DNA from: DASQJJ01 sp035631115
GTDB taxonomy: Bacteria > Patescibacteriota > Microgenomatia > Levybacterales > UBA12049
Length of the DNA stretch: 24,342 nucleotides
Direction: 5' to 3'
Assembly: GCA_035631115.1 (NCBI GenBank)
Contig: DASQJJ010000055.1
Location: forward strand, 1-24,342
Under the pieces are notes generated by a model. The model did not search any database. It saw only the letters and a list, made by a program, of their open reading frames with translations, and had not been told where the DNA came from. Below, in pieces: positions 13,618-20,133 of the stretch (within the stretch, counting starts at the first letter, position 1; every line of letters begins with the position of its first letter). The translations under genes and the position numbers were made by a program.

Positions 13618-14007
13618 ATGCTGTCTCTACTACTACTCGTCATTTTTGCTCTGGGAGTTGCATATTTTGCAACACAAAATACTGGACTTAGCCATATCCT
13701 TTTAGGCGGATATCTTCTCAAAGATATTCCAGTGTATGTTATTGTTATTGCTTCGCTGCTGTTGGGTATTTTTGTTAGCTGGCTTCTTAGCATTGCAGAT
13801 AAATTTTCCACCTACTTCACCATTCATGGAAAAGAATCAGAGATAAAAAGAATGCAAAAAGAAATAAACGACTTGCGTCATGAAAATAGAGTGCTTGAAG
13901 CAGAAAATAGTCGTCTCCAAGAAAAAGTTGAGACCGTAAGATCTCTTGAGGAAAAAGGAGAAAGACCTAGCTTTAGCCGAATGGGACATGCATTTAATTT
14001 CCACTAA
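13618..14007 (+). CDS. LapA-domain membrane protein, second copy
   Basis: This 129-aa protein repeats the LapA plan: helix 1 (LSLLLLVIFALGVAYFATQNT), helix 2 (VYVIVIASLLLGIFVSWLLSI) and a coiled coil (ESEIKRMQKEINDLRHENRVLEAENSRLQEKVETV). Both LapA-like proteins share the ATQNT end of helix 1 and a coiled-coil tail, so they may be old duplicates that could pair. A TATAAT lies one base before ATG 13618, with an overlapping TATATA slightly upstream; the start is therefore less certain than others. Confidence 0.8.
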   Translation: MLSLLLLVIFALGVAYFATQNTGLSHILLGGYLLKDIPVYVIVIASLLLGIFVSWLLSIADKFSTYFTIHGKESEIKRMQKEINDLRHENRVLEAENSRLQEKVETVRSLEEKGERPSFSRMGHAFNFH

Positions 14008-14037
14008 TAACCTTTAAGTAATACTCGTAGTCTTTGA

Positions 14038-14043
14038 TATAAT
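14038..14043 (+). promoter_or_regulatory. -10 box of the EEP-family gene
   Basis: TATAAT ends seven bases before GTG 14051. The ATG at 14042 overlaps the box itself and could not be in the transcript. Confidence 0.65.
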
Positions 14044-14050
14044 GCTATAT

Positions 14051-14869
14051 GTGAGTAAATCTATTAAGCTATTATGTCTGAATGTTTCGCTTTTCGACGA
14101 CAATAATGCAAAGCTAGCAAAATTCCTTAAAGAAGAAAAGCCAGATATTGTTTGTTTGCAAGAAGTATCGAGAAAGGTAGACGACTCTGCATACGATGAA
14201 TTTATTTCTAAAGATTTTGTAGATACTGCTACTACACATTTACCCTTTTCCTCTTATGCTCCGAATTGGTCGCTCAAAGATTTCTGGCAAAAAAATTTCC
14301 ATGGAAAAGAGCTTTTCGAGCATGATTTTGGCGGCATTGTTGAATATGGAAATTATACAAAAAGCAAATTTTCTATTACGAGTAAAAAGAGCGTTTTTGT
14401 TCAGGGTAAATATGAATACATTACTGATTGGGAAGAATTTGCAAAACATCCAGGAGAAGAGTCGCGAAATGTATTGGTGGTCGATCTGCAAATAGATGGA
14501 CAAAACGTACGGATTCTTAACTATCACGGCATTTGGTCAAGGGATAAGAGAGGTACAAGTAGGACAGAGGCAGCAAGTACTATGCTGCTGCAACTTGCAC
14601 GAGAGGTAGATTATCCAACAATTTTGTGTGGAGATTTTAATTTATTTCCAGATACAAAGTCTATGCAAATGCTCAATGAAAAATTTGTCAGTCTTGTTGA
14701 TGAATACAAAATTACTCACACCAGACCGCAGTCCAACGAATTAAGCTCAGAGAAAAGAAATGTTGTAGATTATATGTTGGTCACAAACGATATAATAATA
14801 GATTCGTTTACCGTACTTGATAGTGATGTGTCAGACCATTTGCCCCTTGTGTTAGAGTTTAGGGTCTAA
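14051..14869 (+). CDS. Endonuclease/exonuclease/phosphatase (EEP) family enzyme
   Basis: This 272-aa enzyme has the complete EEP metal and catalytic motif set: LCLNVSL at the start (metal-binding Asn), VCLQEVS (metal-binding Glu), RILNYHGIW (catalytic His region), CGDFNLFPDT (catalytic Asp and Asn) and VSDHLPLV at the end (the SDH motif). Relatives include DNA-repair nucleases, sphingomyelinases and phosphodiesterases. No signal peptide or membrane segment is seen, so it is probably cytoplasmic. The GTG at 14051 is chosen because the TATAAT box sits on top of the upstream ATG. The substrate is open. Confidence 0.88.
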   Translation: MSKSIKLLCLNVSLFDDNNAKLAKFLKEEKPDIVCLQEVSRKVDDSAYDEFISKDFVDTATTHLPFSSYAPNWSLKDFWQKNFHGKELFEHDFGGIVEYGNYTKSKFSITSKKSVFVQGKYEYITDWEEFAKHPGEESRNVLVVDLQIDGQNVRILNYHGIWSRDKRGTSRTEAASTMLLQLAREVDYPTILCGDFNLFPDTKSMQMLNEKFVSLVDEYKITHTRPQSNELSSEKRNVVDYMLVTNDIIIDSFTVLDSDVSDHLPLVLEFRV

Positions 14870-14882
14870 AGATTCCTCGTTC

Positions 14883-14911
14883 TTGTGCACAATGAGGAGA
14901 TAGCGTATAAT
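14883..14911 (+). promoter_or_regulatory. Promoter of the Lys/Arg-rich microprotein
   Basis: TTGTGC (14883-14888) and TATAAT (14906-14911) are 17 bases apart; the ATG is six bases further on. The -35 is part of the loop and arm of a small hairpin (14875-14897). Confidence 0.6.
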
Positions 14912-14917
14912 CAGACT

Positions 14918-15043
14918 ATGCCAAAAAGACCAGTACGACCACGAAGAAATAGCTCTCGCAAGACAGCAAAACGTTTAGAAGCAAAGCGTGTTATGCTTGC
15001 AGCAAAACCAGCAAAAAAGAAAAAGTTAAAAAGAAAGAAATAA
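14918..15043 (+). CDS. Lys/Arg-rich microprotein (41 aa)
   Basis: This 41-aa protein is extremely basic: MPKRPVRPRRNSSRKTAKRL at the start and AKKKKLKRKK at the end, with no acidic stretch beyond one Glu. It resembles a histone-tail-like or ribosome-associated peptide and probably binds nucleic acid. I do not recognise a named family. A canonical promoter with the ATG six bases after TATAAT supports real expression. Its stop lies 7 bp from the stop of the convergent MFS gene. Confidence 0.65.
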   Translation: MPKRPVRPRRNSSRKTAKRLEAKRVMLAAKPAKKKKLKRKK

Positions 15044-15050
15044 TTTCTCC

Positions 15051-16223
15051 TTATCCTGTTTCCACTTTCCGCAAAGACAATACATATCCTATTAACAGTA
15101 GTAAAGACAAAAGACTTATCACAAAAAAGACACTAATCAGTCCAAACGCAGTTGCAACAAATCCCAAGACAATAAGTGCAAGAGAAGTAAAAAGAGTTAC
15201 GAGTAAGGTATTAATAGACAAAATAGTTGCTCTTTCGTGGGATTCAACTCGCTCATGAATATACGTGCTAATAGTTGGTCCGTAGAGTCCACGAAGAAAA
15301 TATAAAATGGCAAATGCAGGCAGGACAAAAAACACAGAGTTAAGTTTTTGCAGAAGTACCAAGACAAGTCCAAAAGTTGCAGCATGAAGGACCAAGTATT
15401 TATCAACAGAGAAAAATTTTCCTAGACTGTTGGAATACCACGATCCAAGTCCTCTCATAAGAAAAAATCCAGCAGCAATAAATCCAAAGTATGCCTCTGG
15501 AATATGGATAGCTTTATATAAAGGTTGGGCATATTGAATAGTTGTTAAGGCAACACTTCCAATGAGGGCGGAAAAAAGAAATATTTTGGAGAAATTTTTT
15601 GTAGAAAAAGTTGTGGAAAATGCAGCCTTCAATCTTTCCATAAGCGGCTCTTCAAGTTTTACAACAGACGGTTTGGCCAATAACGTAATTGCAACAAAGC
15701 CACTTACTGCAACAATAATTTCTGCATAGAAAGGAAATCTATGGTTAATTGCATAGAGGAGTCCTCCAAGAATAGAGCTACCTACCCAAACAATATTGGT
15801 TGAAAAATCAATTTTCCCTGCTACTCTTTTAAAATCCTCTTCTTGATTGTCTTGTTTAAGACTTTCAAAAAGCAAGGCAGATTGGGATCCTTGCTTTAAT
15901 GCAGATCCAAGCCCAACAAGAGAGTACCCATATAAAAACCAGTAAAAATTCTGTCCAAACGCAACACATATTGTACCAATGAGAAAAAGTCCTGCGCCCA
16001 GAAGAAGTAAATTCTTTTGCCCATACTTATCTGCAAGAATACCGCCCAAAAGTGAGAATAAGGAAAAAATGGCAATTTGAATAGAAATAATAAAAGAAAT
16101 TTGGTCTACGCGAAGGCCGAGAAACAGCATGAAAATAAAGAAAACACCTAACGTAAATGTAGAATCATTGGCAATTTGAGAGGCAAAAAGCTTCCAGCGA
16201 TTGCTGTAAAAGGCAGAACTCAT
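15051..16223 (-). CDS. Major facilitator superfamily transporter
   Basis: This 390-aa protein has about twelve membrane segments and the MFS signature between helices 2 and 3, GGILADKYGQKNLLLLGAGLF. Helix 4-5 holds YGYSLVGLGSALKQGSQSALLFESLK, a pattern often seen in drug or unknown-substrate exporters. A long loop with KPSVVKLEEPLMERLKAAFST joins the two halves. The substrate cannot be named. The ATG at 16223 is chosen over one seven codons upstream because a TGT-TATGAT box ends six bases before it. A palindrome, AACGTACGTT, lies 20 bp upstream of the start. Confidence 0.87.
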   Translation of the reverse strand: MSSAFYSNRWKLFASQIANDSTFTLGVFFIFMLFLGLRVDQISFIISIQIAIFSLFSLLGGILADKYGQKNLLLLGAGLFLIGTICVAFGQNFYWFLYGYSLVGLGSALKQGSQSALLFESLKQDNQEEDFKRVAGKIDFSTNIVWVGSSILGGLLYAINHRFPFYAEIIVAVSGFVAITLLAKPSVVKLEEPLMERLKAAFSTTFSTKNFSKIFLFSALIGSVALTTIQYAQPLYKAIHIPEAYFGFIAAGFFLMRGLGSWYSNSLGKFFSVDKYLVLHAATFGLVLVLLQKLNSVFFVLPAFAILYFLRGLYGPTISTYIHERVESHERATILSINTLLVTLFTSLALIVLGFVATAFGLISVFFVISLLSLLLLIGYVLSLRKVETG

Positions 16224-16229
16224 TTTCTC

Positions 16230-16252
16230 ATCATAACAGCACAACGTACGTT
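16230..16252 (-). promoter_or_regulatory. MFS promoter and palindrome
   Basis: On the minus strand TGT-TATGAT (16230-16238) ends six bases before the ATG. A perfect 10-bp palindrome AACGTACGTT (16243-16252) sits five bases upstream, between the -10 and where a -35 would be, and may bind a repressor. Confidence 0.5.
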
Positions 16253-16349
16253 ATACAATTTTATGTATTTTATTCCATAGTTCTTACATCTTTTTTAAGC
16301 ATCTTCCAAGAAAAATTGTTTACACTCTTTAAAGAAAGGAGGACATTGG

Positions 16350-16496
16350 ATGAATAAAGAGATACAGTATAGAAAATTCCTTGCCCAAACCAGATGGCAA
16401 CAAATTGTCATGGAAGCAATAGGTGCAGTTGGAGTGTCAGTGCTTGCTGCTCAAGTTGTGTTGCATAGTCTTATTCCTCAACTTTTACTAAGGTAG
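16350..16496 (+). CDS. Single-helix membrane microprotein (48 aa)
   Basis: This 48-aa protein has a charged start (MNKEIQYRKFLAQTRW) followed by one hydrophobic helix (IVMEAIGAVGVSVLAAQVVLHSLIPQLLL). The family is unknown. It carries a strong Shine-Dalgarno (AAAGGAGG) eight bases before the ATG, which makes it more credible than a chance frame. It stops 4 bp before the convergent response regulator gene ends. Confidence 0.6.
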   Translation: MNKEIQYRKFLAQTRWQQIVMEAIGAVGVSVLAAQVVLHSLIPQLLLR

Positions 16497-16499
16497 GTA

Positions 16500-17162
16500 T
16501 TATTCTTTTATGGAGTAACCAAAGCCTCGAAGGCCGGTAATCAGTGGCTTTTTAGGATCATCTTCCAGCTTCTTTCGTAGATATCCAATATATACGTCAA
16601 CTACTCGGCTATCCACATCATATGTGTATTGCCAGACACGATTTAAAATCATTTCTCGGGTGAGGACTTGTCCTTTATTCATAAGAAGGTATTGTAAAAG
16701 TTTAAATTCATGAGGAGTAAGACTAATTACTTTTCCTCCCCGTGTTACTTCCATATTTTTGGTATTCATTTGTAAGTCGTTAGCCTGAAGTGTGTCTGTT
16801 TCGACTACTTTAAGACGGACTTTGATTCTTGCTATCAATTCGTCAATGTCAAATGGTTTGCGAATATAATCAATTGCACCAATGGTAAGGCCATTCACAA
16901 CATCCTGACTATTATTTTTAGCAGTAACAATAATAATTGGCAAATTAGGATACATCTTATGGACTTCCTTACAAATGGATTCGCCACTTACCTTAGGAAG
17001 GCCCAAGTCCAAAAGGAGCAAGTCTGGGGGAGACTTTTTTATTGTATTTAATGCTGCAATACCATCTTCTGCAGTTTCTACCAGAAATTCTCTTTCTGTG
17101 AGGATTTCTTTGAGAGTTGTTCGGATTCCTTCATCGTCCTCTACAATGAGAATTTTATTCAT
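16500..17162 (-). CDS. OmpR/PhoB-type response regulator
   Basis: This 220-aa transcription factor has an N-terminal receiver (acidic pocket EDD at 8-10, phospho-acceptor Asp52 in LDLGLPKVSG, Thr80, Lys102 in RKPF) and a C-terminal winged helix of the OmpR type (VISLTPHEFKLLQYLLMNKGQVLTREMIL, then DSRVVDVYIGYLRKKLEDDPKKPLITGLRGFGYSI). All key residues are intact. It is divergent from a membrane histidine kinase, its likely partner. Between them lie three 11-bp direct repeats, the spacing that OmpR/PhoB proteins read, so it may control this region. A minus-strand TATGAT (17169-17174) ends six bases before its ATG. Confidence 0.94.
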   Translation of the reverse strand: MNKILIVEDDEGIRTTLKEILTEREFLVETAEDGIAALNTIKKSPPDLLLLDLGLPKVSGESICKEVHKMYPNLPIIIVTAKNNSQDVVNGLTIGAIDYIRKPFDIDELIARIKVRLKVVETDTLQANDLQMNTKNMEVTRGGKVISLTPHEFKLLQYLLMNKGQVLTREMILNRVWQYTYDVDSRVVDVYIGYLRKKLEDDPKKPLITGLRGFGYSIKE

Positions 17163-17195
17163 AAAAGTATCATAAAGTCTCTATCAACATGTTTC

Positions 17196-17228
17196 GTAAG
17201 AGACATGTAAGATATATGTAAGAGAATT
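17196..17228. promoter_or_regulatory. Three 11-bp direct repeats, candidate regulator binding site
   Basis: GTAAGA starts at 17196, 17207 and 17218, exactly 11 bp apart (GTAAGAGACAT, GTAAGATATAT, GTAAGAGAATT). One helical turn between repeats is the arrangement bound by OmpR/PhoB-type dimers. The block lies between the divergent regulator and kinase genes, 34 bp from the regulator start and 48 bp from the kinase start. Confidence 0.65.
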
Positions 17229-17259
17229 TCTTGTATTCTATCAAAAACAGAGCGTACTT

Positions 17260-17268
17260 TGCTACAAT
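17260..17268 (+). promoter_or_regulatory. Extended -10 promoter of the DUF4118-type kinase
   Basis: TGC-TACAAT ends seven bases before the ATG at 17276. The 11-bp repeats end 31 bp upstream of it, where an activator could touch polymerase. Confidence 0.6.
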
Positions 17269-17275
17269 GGGAAGC

Positions 17276-18397
17276 ATGCAGGTAAAAAAAATAGCAATTC
17301 TCATTACTCCCTATCTTCTTTCTCTTATAAGTACAGCAGTATCTTCGCTTGTGGCTTATGGAATATTCATGTGGTTAGGTAAGCCAATTGTTTTTACCAT
17401 TTTTCTTCCCGCAATCATGATAAGCGCTTGGTACGGAGGAGCTGTGTCAGGGCTTCTGACAAATATCTTGTCGGCACTTATTATCTATTATTTCTTCACT
17501 ATACCGTATTTTGCATTTAATATTAAGGCCCCATCCTCCATGGTCAATCTTGTTTTTTTTATTTTTGAGGGTCTTATTGTTTCTTACTTTATAGATAGTG
17601 GCCACAGACATGAGAAGATTAAAGAATATAGGGAAAGAGAGAGGGAGAGTAAAAAAATTATAGAATACCTTCAGAAAGAATTACAAGAAGCTCATAAAGA
17701 AACCGCTCTGCGTGACGAATTCTTAGCAATTGCTTCTCACGAGTTAAAAACTCCCTTGACAACAGTAGTGCTGCAAATCCAAACAACACTGCACAATATT
17801 CGAAATGTTTCGCTGTCAGAATTTTCCGTAGAGCATTTGCTTCGCATGTTGCAAAGTATGCAAAACCAAACAAAAAGATTATCAAAAATGATTAATGATT
17901 TACTTAATATTTCTCTGATAACAACACATAAAATGGAGTTGGAATTGGAAGAAGTAGAATTAGGAACATTAATTCATGATGTGGTTGGTGGATTCTTGGA
18001 AAAATTTGAAAAAGAAGGAACTCACATTAATCTTAGTATTAAAGATACAATTTTTGGTAAATGGGACAAGTTGCGCCTAGAGCAAGTGCTTGATAACCTT
18101 ATCTCCAACGCATTGAAATATGGAAATAAAGAGCCAGTAGATGTCGCTTTAGAAAAGCAAGATGGATTCGCAGTAATACGAGTAATAGACCATGGCATTG
18201 GTATTAAGGGAGCAGATAAAAATGACATCTTCACACTCTTTAAAAGAGGATCTACAGAAAAAGAATTTAAAGGGTTAGGAATAGGACTTTATATTGCTCA
18301 GCAAATTATTCTTCTTCATGGCGGTACAATACAGGTAAAAAGCAACGTTCATGAAGGAAGTACCTTTACCATACGTCTTCCCATAACAGAAAAGTAA
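17276..18397 (+). CDS. Membrane histidine kinase with DUF4118 (KdpD-like) domain
   Basis: This 373-aa sensor kinase has an N-terminal bundle of membrane helices like the KdpD DUF4118 module (about residues 5-100: ILITPYLLSLISTAVSSLVAYGIF, IFLPAIMISAWYGGAVSGLL, MVNLVFFIFEGLIVSYFI). A short coiled coil (about 108-145) leads to HisKA with phospho-acceptor His155 in ASHELKTP, then the ATPase domain with N box NLISNALKYGN, G1 DHGIGI and G2 KGLGIGLYIA. It should be active. The ATG at 17276 is chosen from the promoter position; the longer frame from 17231 begins in the promoter. Its cognate regulator is most likely the divergent OmpR-type gene. Confidence 0.92.
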   Translation: MQVKKIAILITPYLLSLISTAVSSLVAYGIFMWLGKPIVFTIFLPAIMISAWYGGAVSGLLTNILSALIIYYFFTIPYFAFNIKAPSSMVNLVFFIFEGLIVSYFIDSGHRHEKIKEYRERERESKKIIEYLQKELQEAHKETALRDEFLAIASHELKTPLTTVVLQIQTTLHNIRNVSLSEFSVEHLLRMLQSMQNQTKRLSKMINDLLNISLITTHKMELELEEVELGTLIHDVVGGFLEKFEKEGTHINLSIKDTIFGKWDKLRLEQVLDNLISNALKYGNKEPVDVALEKQDGFAVIRVIDHGIGIKGADKNDIFTLFKRGSTEKEFKGLGIGLYIAQQIILLHGGTIQVKSNVHEGSTFTIRLPITEK

Positions 18398-18448
18398 TTC
18401 TTACTTGTTTCTTTCTTTTTCTCAGACAACCCCTTACACGCTTTCCGT

Positions 18449-18454
18449 AGTATG
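18449..18454 (+). promoter_or_regulatory. -10 box of the DUF6496-like gene
   Basis: TAGTAT ends about six bases before the ATG at 18460, matching the leaderless spacing seen across the window. No -35 is evident. Confidence 0.45.
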
Positions 18455-18459
18455 GAAAT

Positions 18460-18636
18460 ATGCCACGATACAGCAAAAAATCCCAGCAAAAAGTAAAAAA
18501 AGTAATGGAGGAGTTTAAAAGTGGGAAGTTGAAGAGTGGAAGAAGTGGCGCGAAAGTAAAGAGTAGAAAACAAGCAATTGCAATTGGCTTATCCGAAGCA
18601 CGTAAGGCAGGAGAAAATATACCTAAGAAGAAATGA
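18460..18636 (+). CDS. Small basic DUF6496-like protein (58 aa)
   Basis: This 58-aa basic protein ends in KSRKQAIAIGLSEARKAGENIPKKK, which matches the small DUF6496-type family found near stress genes in many bacteria; the name is from memory. The N-terminal half is a Lys/Ser-rich helix (SKKSQQKVKKVMEEFKSGKLKSG). The role is unknown. It begins a run of short genes on the same strand, and its stop overlaps the Shine-Dalgarno of the next one. Confidence 0.75.
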   Translation: MPRYSKKSQQKVKKVMEEFKSGKLKSGRSGAKVKSRKQAIAIGLSEARKAGENIPKKK

Positions 18637-18651
18637 AAGGAGGTGCGTTAT

Positions 18652-18732
18652 ATGAAAGGTGGAAATAAAAGAGATGGATCTGGGTCCGGAACAGGTGATA
18701 AAGGACAAGGATCTGGTGATGATTCAAAGTAA
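18652..18732 (+). CDS. Gly-rich microprotein (26 aa)
   Basis: This tiny frame encodes MKGGNKRDGSGSGTGDKGQG and ends in SGDDSK: almost only Gly, Ser, Asp and Lys, with no hydrophobic residue. It would be disordered, like some desiccation-protective peptides. It is credible because a full AAAGGAGGT Shine-Dalgarno lies nine bases before its ATG and a strong terminator follows its stop. It overlaps nothing else. Confidence 0.6.
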   Translation: MKGGNKRDGSGSGTGDKGQGSGDDSK

Positions 18733-18755
18733 ACACGTACTACATATAGGGCGAT

Positions 18756-18789
18756 AAAAATAGCAGATGGGCCTCTATCTGCTATTTTT
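18756..18789 (+). terminator. Rho-independent terminator
   Basis: AAAAATAGCAGAT (18756-18768) pairs with ATCTGCTATTTTT (18777-18789) around an 8-nt loop, followed by a T run. It ends the transcript with the DUF6496-like and Gly-rich genes. It is the clearest terminator in the window. Confidence 0.88.
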
Positions 18790-18862
18790 TTATTGTTCAA
18801 TTCCCTCTTTCGTTCTTACATAATGTTTACGGAATTTTTATTCACCCCTTACTACACATAGG

Positions 18863-18868
18863 TATCTT
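18863..18868 (+). promoter_or_regulatory. Candidate -10 box of the GlsB-like gene
   Basis: TATCTT ends six bases before the ATG at 18875. The match is modest but the position is the same as at the other leaderless genes. Confidence 0.4.
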
Positions 18869-18874
18869 TGTTTT

Positions 18875-19117
18875 ATGGACATACTACTTTGGATTATTCT
18901 AGGAGCCGCAGCAGGATGGATTGCAGATATGTTTATGGCAAGTAGTCATGGAGTACTGGAAGATATTATTTTGGGTATTATTGGTGGATTTGTTGGAGGA
19001 CTTGTTATGAATTTATTTGGACAACCAGGGGTGACAGGATTTAATTTTTATAGTCTTATTGTTGCGGTTATTGGGGCCGCAATACTTATTTATCTAGGAA
19101 GAGTAATTCATAGATAA
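18875..19117 (+). CDS. GlsB/YeaQ/YmgE-family stress membrane protein
   Basis: This 80-aa protein has three membrane segments and the family pattern LLWIILGAAAGWIADMFM, then DIILGIIGGFVGGLVMNLFG and LIVAVIGAAILIYLGRVI. These proteins, also called transglycosylase-associated, are induced by acid, osmotic or general stress in other bacteria. The mechanism is unknown. It follows a terminator and starts a new group with the YtxH-like and lmo0937-like genes. Confidence 0.87.
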   Translation: MDILLWIILGAAAGWIADMFMASSHGVLEDIILGIIGGFVGGLVMNLFGQPGVTGFNFYSLIVAVIGAAILIYLGRVIHR

Positions 19118-19140
19118 GAAAAAGAAAGAGGTGATTGAAT

Positions 19141-19476
19141 ATGAATATGCAAAAAGATAATGGAATGAAAGATACTAAAAAAGGTCAGGTTGTTGGAGCA
19201 GCGGTGACAGGAGCTGTCGTTGGTGCAGGTGTTGCTGTAGCAGGTGCTGTAGCACTTTCTGATAAAAGAAATAGAGAGAAGGTAAAGCAAGCATTTGTCT
19301 CGGTGAAAGATAGGGCAGTAGATTATGCAAAGTCCATGCAGGAGAATGCAATGAATAGAGCAAATACTATTACACAAGATGTAGTTTCTAGGCAAAAAGG
19401 ACTAAAAAAGGCAACTAAAGCAGCAACAAGTTCGTTAAAAAGAAAGTCTAAAAAAAGAACAACAAAAGAAGAGTAA
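19141..19476 (+). CDS. YtxH-like general stress protein
   Basis: This 111-aa protein has a Gly/Ala/Val membrane helix near the N-terminus (GQVVGAAVTGAVVGAGVAVAGAVALS) followed by a long basic amphipathic helix (KRNREKVKQAFVSVKDRAVDYAKSMQ) and a Lys/Thr-rich tail. This layout is that of YtxH-type proteins, which are induced under general stress in Firmicutes. An AAAGAGGTG Shine-Dalgarno fixes the start at ATG 19141, not at the TTG two codons earlier. The tail may contact DNA or the membrane surface. Confidence 0.72.
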   Translation: MNMQKDNGMKDTKKGQVVGAAVTGAVVGAGVAVAGAVALSDKRNREKVKQAFVSVKDRAVDYAKSMQENAMNRANTITQDVVSRQKGLKKATKAATSSLKRKSKKRTTKEE

Positions 19477-19509
19477 ATGGGCACGTCATGTAAAGGAGGT
19501 GGATAACGA

Positions 19510-19656
19510 ATGGGTATTATTGAGATTATTGCAATCATATTACTTATTATGTGGCTTGGAGGATTTACCCTTCATATTGCTGGAGGATTAATTCACATAC
19601 TCCTTGTTTTAGCTATTGTTGTATTCCTGTTACGTTTTTTAAGAACAGCAGCATAG
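19510..19656 (+). CDS. lmo0937-family membrane microprotein (48 aa)
   Basis: This 48-aa protein has two membrane helices (EIIAIILLIMWLGGFTLHIAG and IHILLVLAIVVFLLRFL), with the typical LHIAGGLIHILLVLAIVVFLL core of the lmo0937 family. The role is unknown, but it often sits with stress proteins. An AAAGGAGGTGG Shine-Dalgarno lies eight bases before the ATG. It is too short for many gene finders. Confidence 0.82.
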   Translation: MGIIEIIAIILLIMWLGGFTLHIAGGLIHILLVLAIVVFLLRFLRTAA

Positions 19657-19659
19657 AAA

Positions 19660-20004
19660 TTAACTTTCTGTGTCAGGGGGAATAGATTTATAGAGTTCTA
19701 GAAGCTGTCTTTTTGTCATTCTTTCAAATGCTACTTCTTCTGCTCTTAAAGTCAATTTCTCACTTCTCCCAATCCTACCACGTCTGTTATGGATAAGCTC
19801 ATGTGTTAATACTTTTCCCTGCATGTACGCAGACATGCCATCAACAAGGAGTACTAATTCTCCTGGATAGTTCCCTCCTACCAGTTCTTTTTCGGGGCCA
19901 AAACCAGCGCTAATTTTACGAACTTTTCTAACCCGCACTCTTCTTGATTCCCTAACTGCACGTCTGGCCAGAACAGTATCCTTAACGCCATTCACGCGCG
20001 CCAT
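19660..20004 (-). CDS. Small HExxH (gluzincin-like) putative metallopeptidase
   Basis: This 114-aa protein contains HELIH (His68, Glu69, His72), the zinc motif of many metallopeptidases, in the helix LTHELIHNRRG. A second acidic helix, LRAEEVAFERM (Glu89/Glu90), could supply the third zinc ligand. The N-terminal third is basic (ARRAVRESRRVRVRKVRK) and may bind nucleic acid or protein. No signal peptide is seen. I do not know a named family; a distant link to ImmA/IrrE-like proteases is possible. The ATG at 20004 is chosen over a start 23 codons upstream because TTGACA and the leader lie there. Confidence 0.6.
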   Translation of the reverse strand: MARVNGVKDTVLARRAVRESRRVRVRKVRKISAGFGPEKELVGGNYPGELVLLVDGMSAYMQGKVLTHELIHNRRGRIGRSEKLTLRAEEVAFERMTKRQLLELYKSIPPDTES

Positions 20005-20118
20005 ATAATTAATGAAATGGTAGTTAGTACAAAATTTTTTGTCAAGGATTTTACATAATACAACAAATAACAATGTCTTTTGTTAAATTTCTAACATATT
20101 TTCTTCATAGATGGGTTC

Positions 20119-20127
20119 TGGTATACT
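20119..20127 (+). promoter_or_regulatory. Extended -10 promoter of the TSUP transporter
   Basis: TGG-TATACT ends six bases before the ATG at 20134, predicting a leaderless message. Confidence 0.7.
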
Positions 20128-20133
20128 TTCTTC

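Noticed and set aside
14875..14897. Hairpin CCTCGTT/AATGAGG after the EEP gene as a terminator
   Set aside because: It is only seven pairs including a G-U, has no T-tract, and overlaps the -35 of the next promoter.
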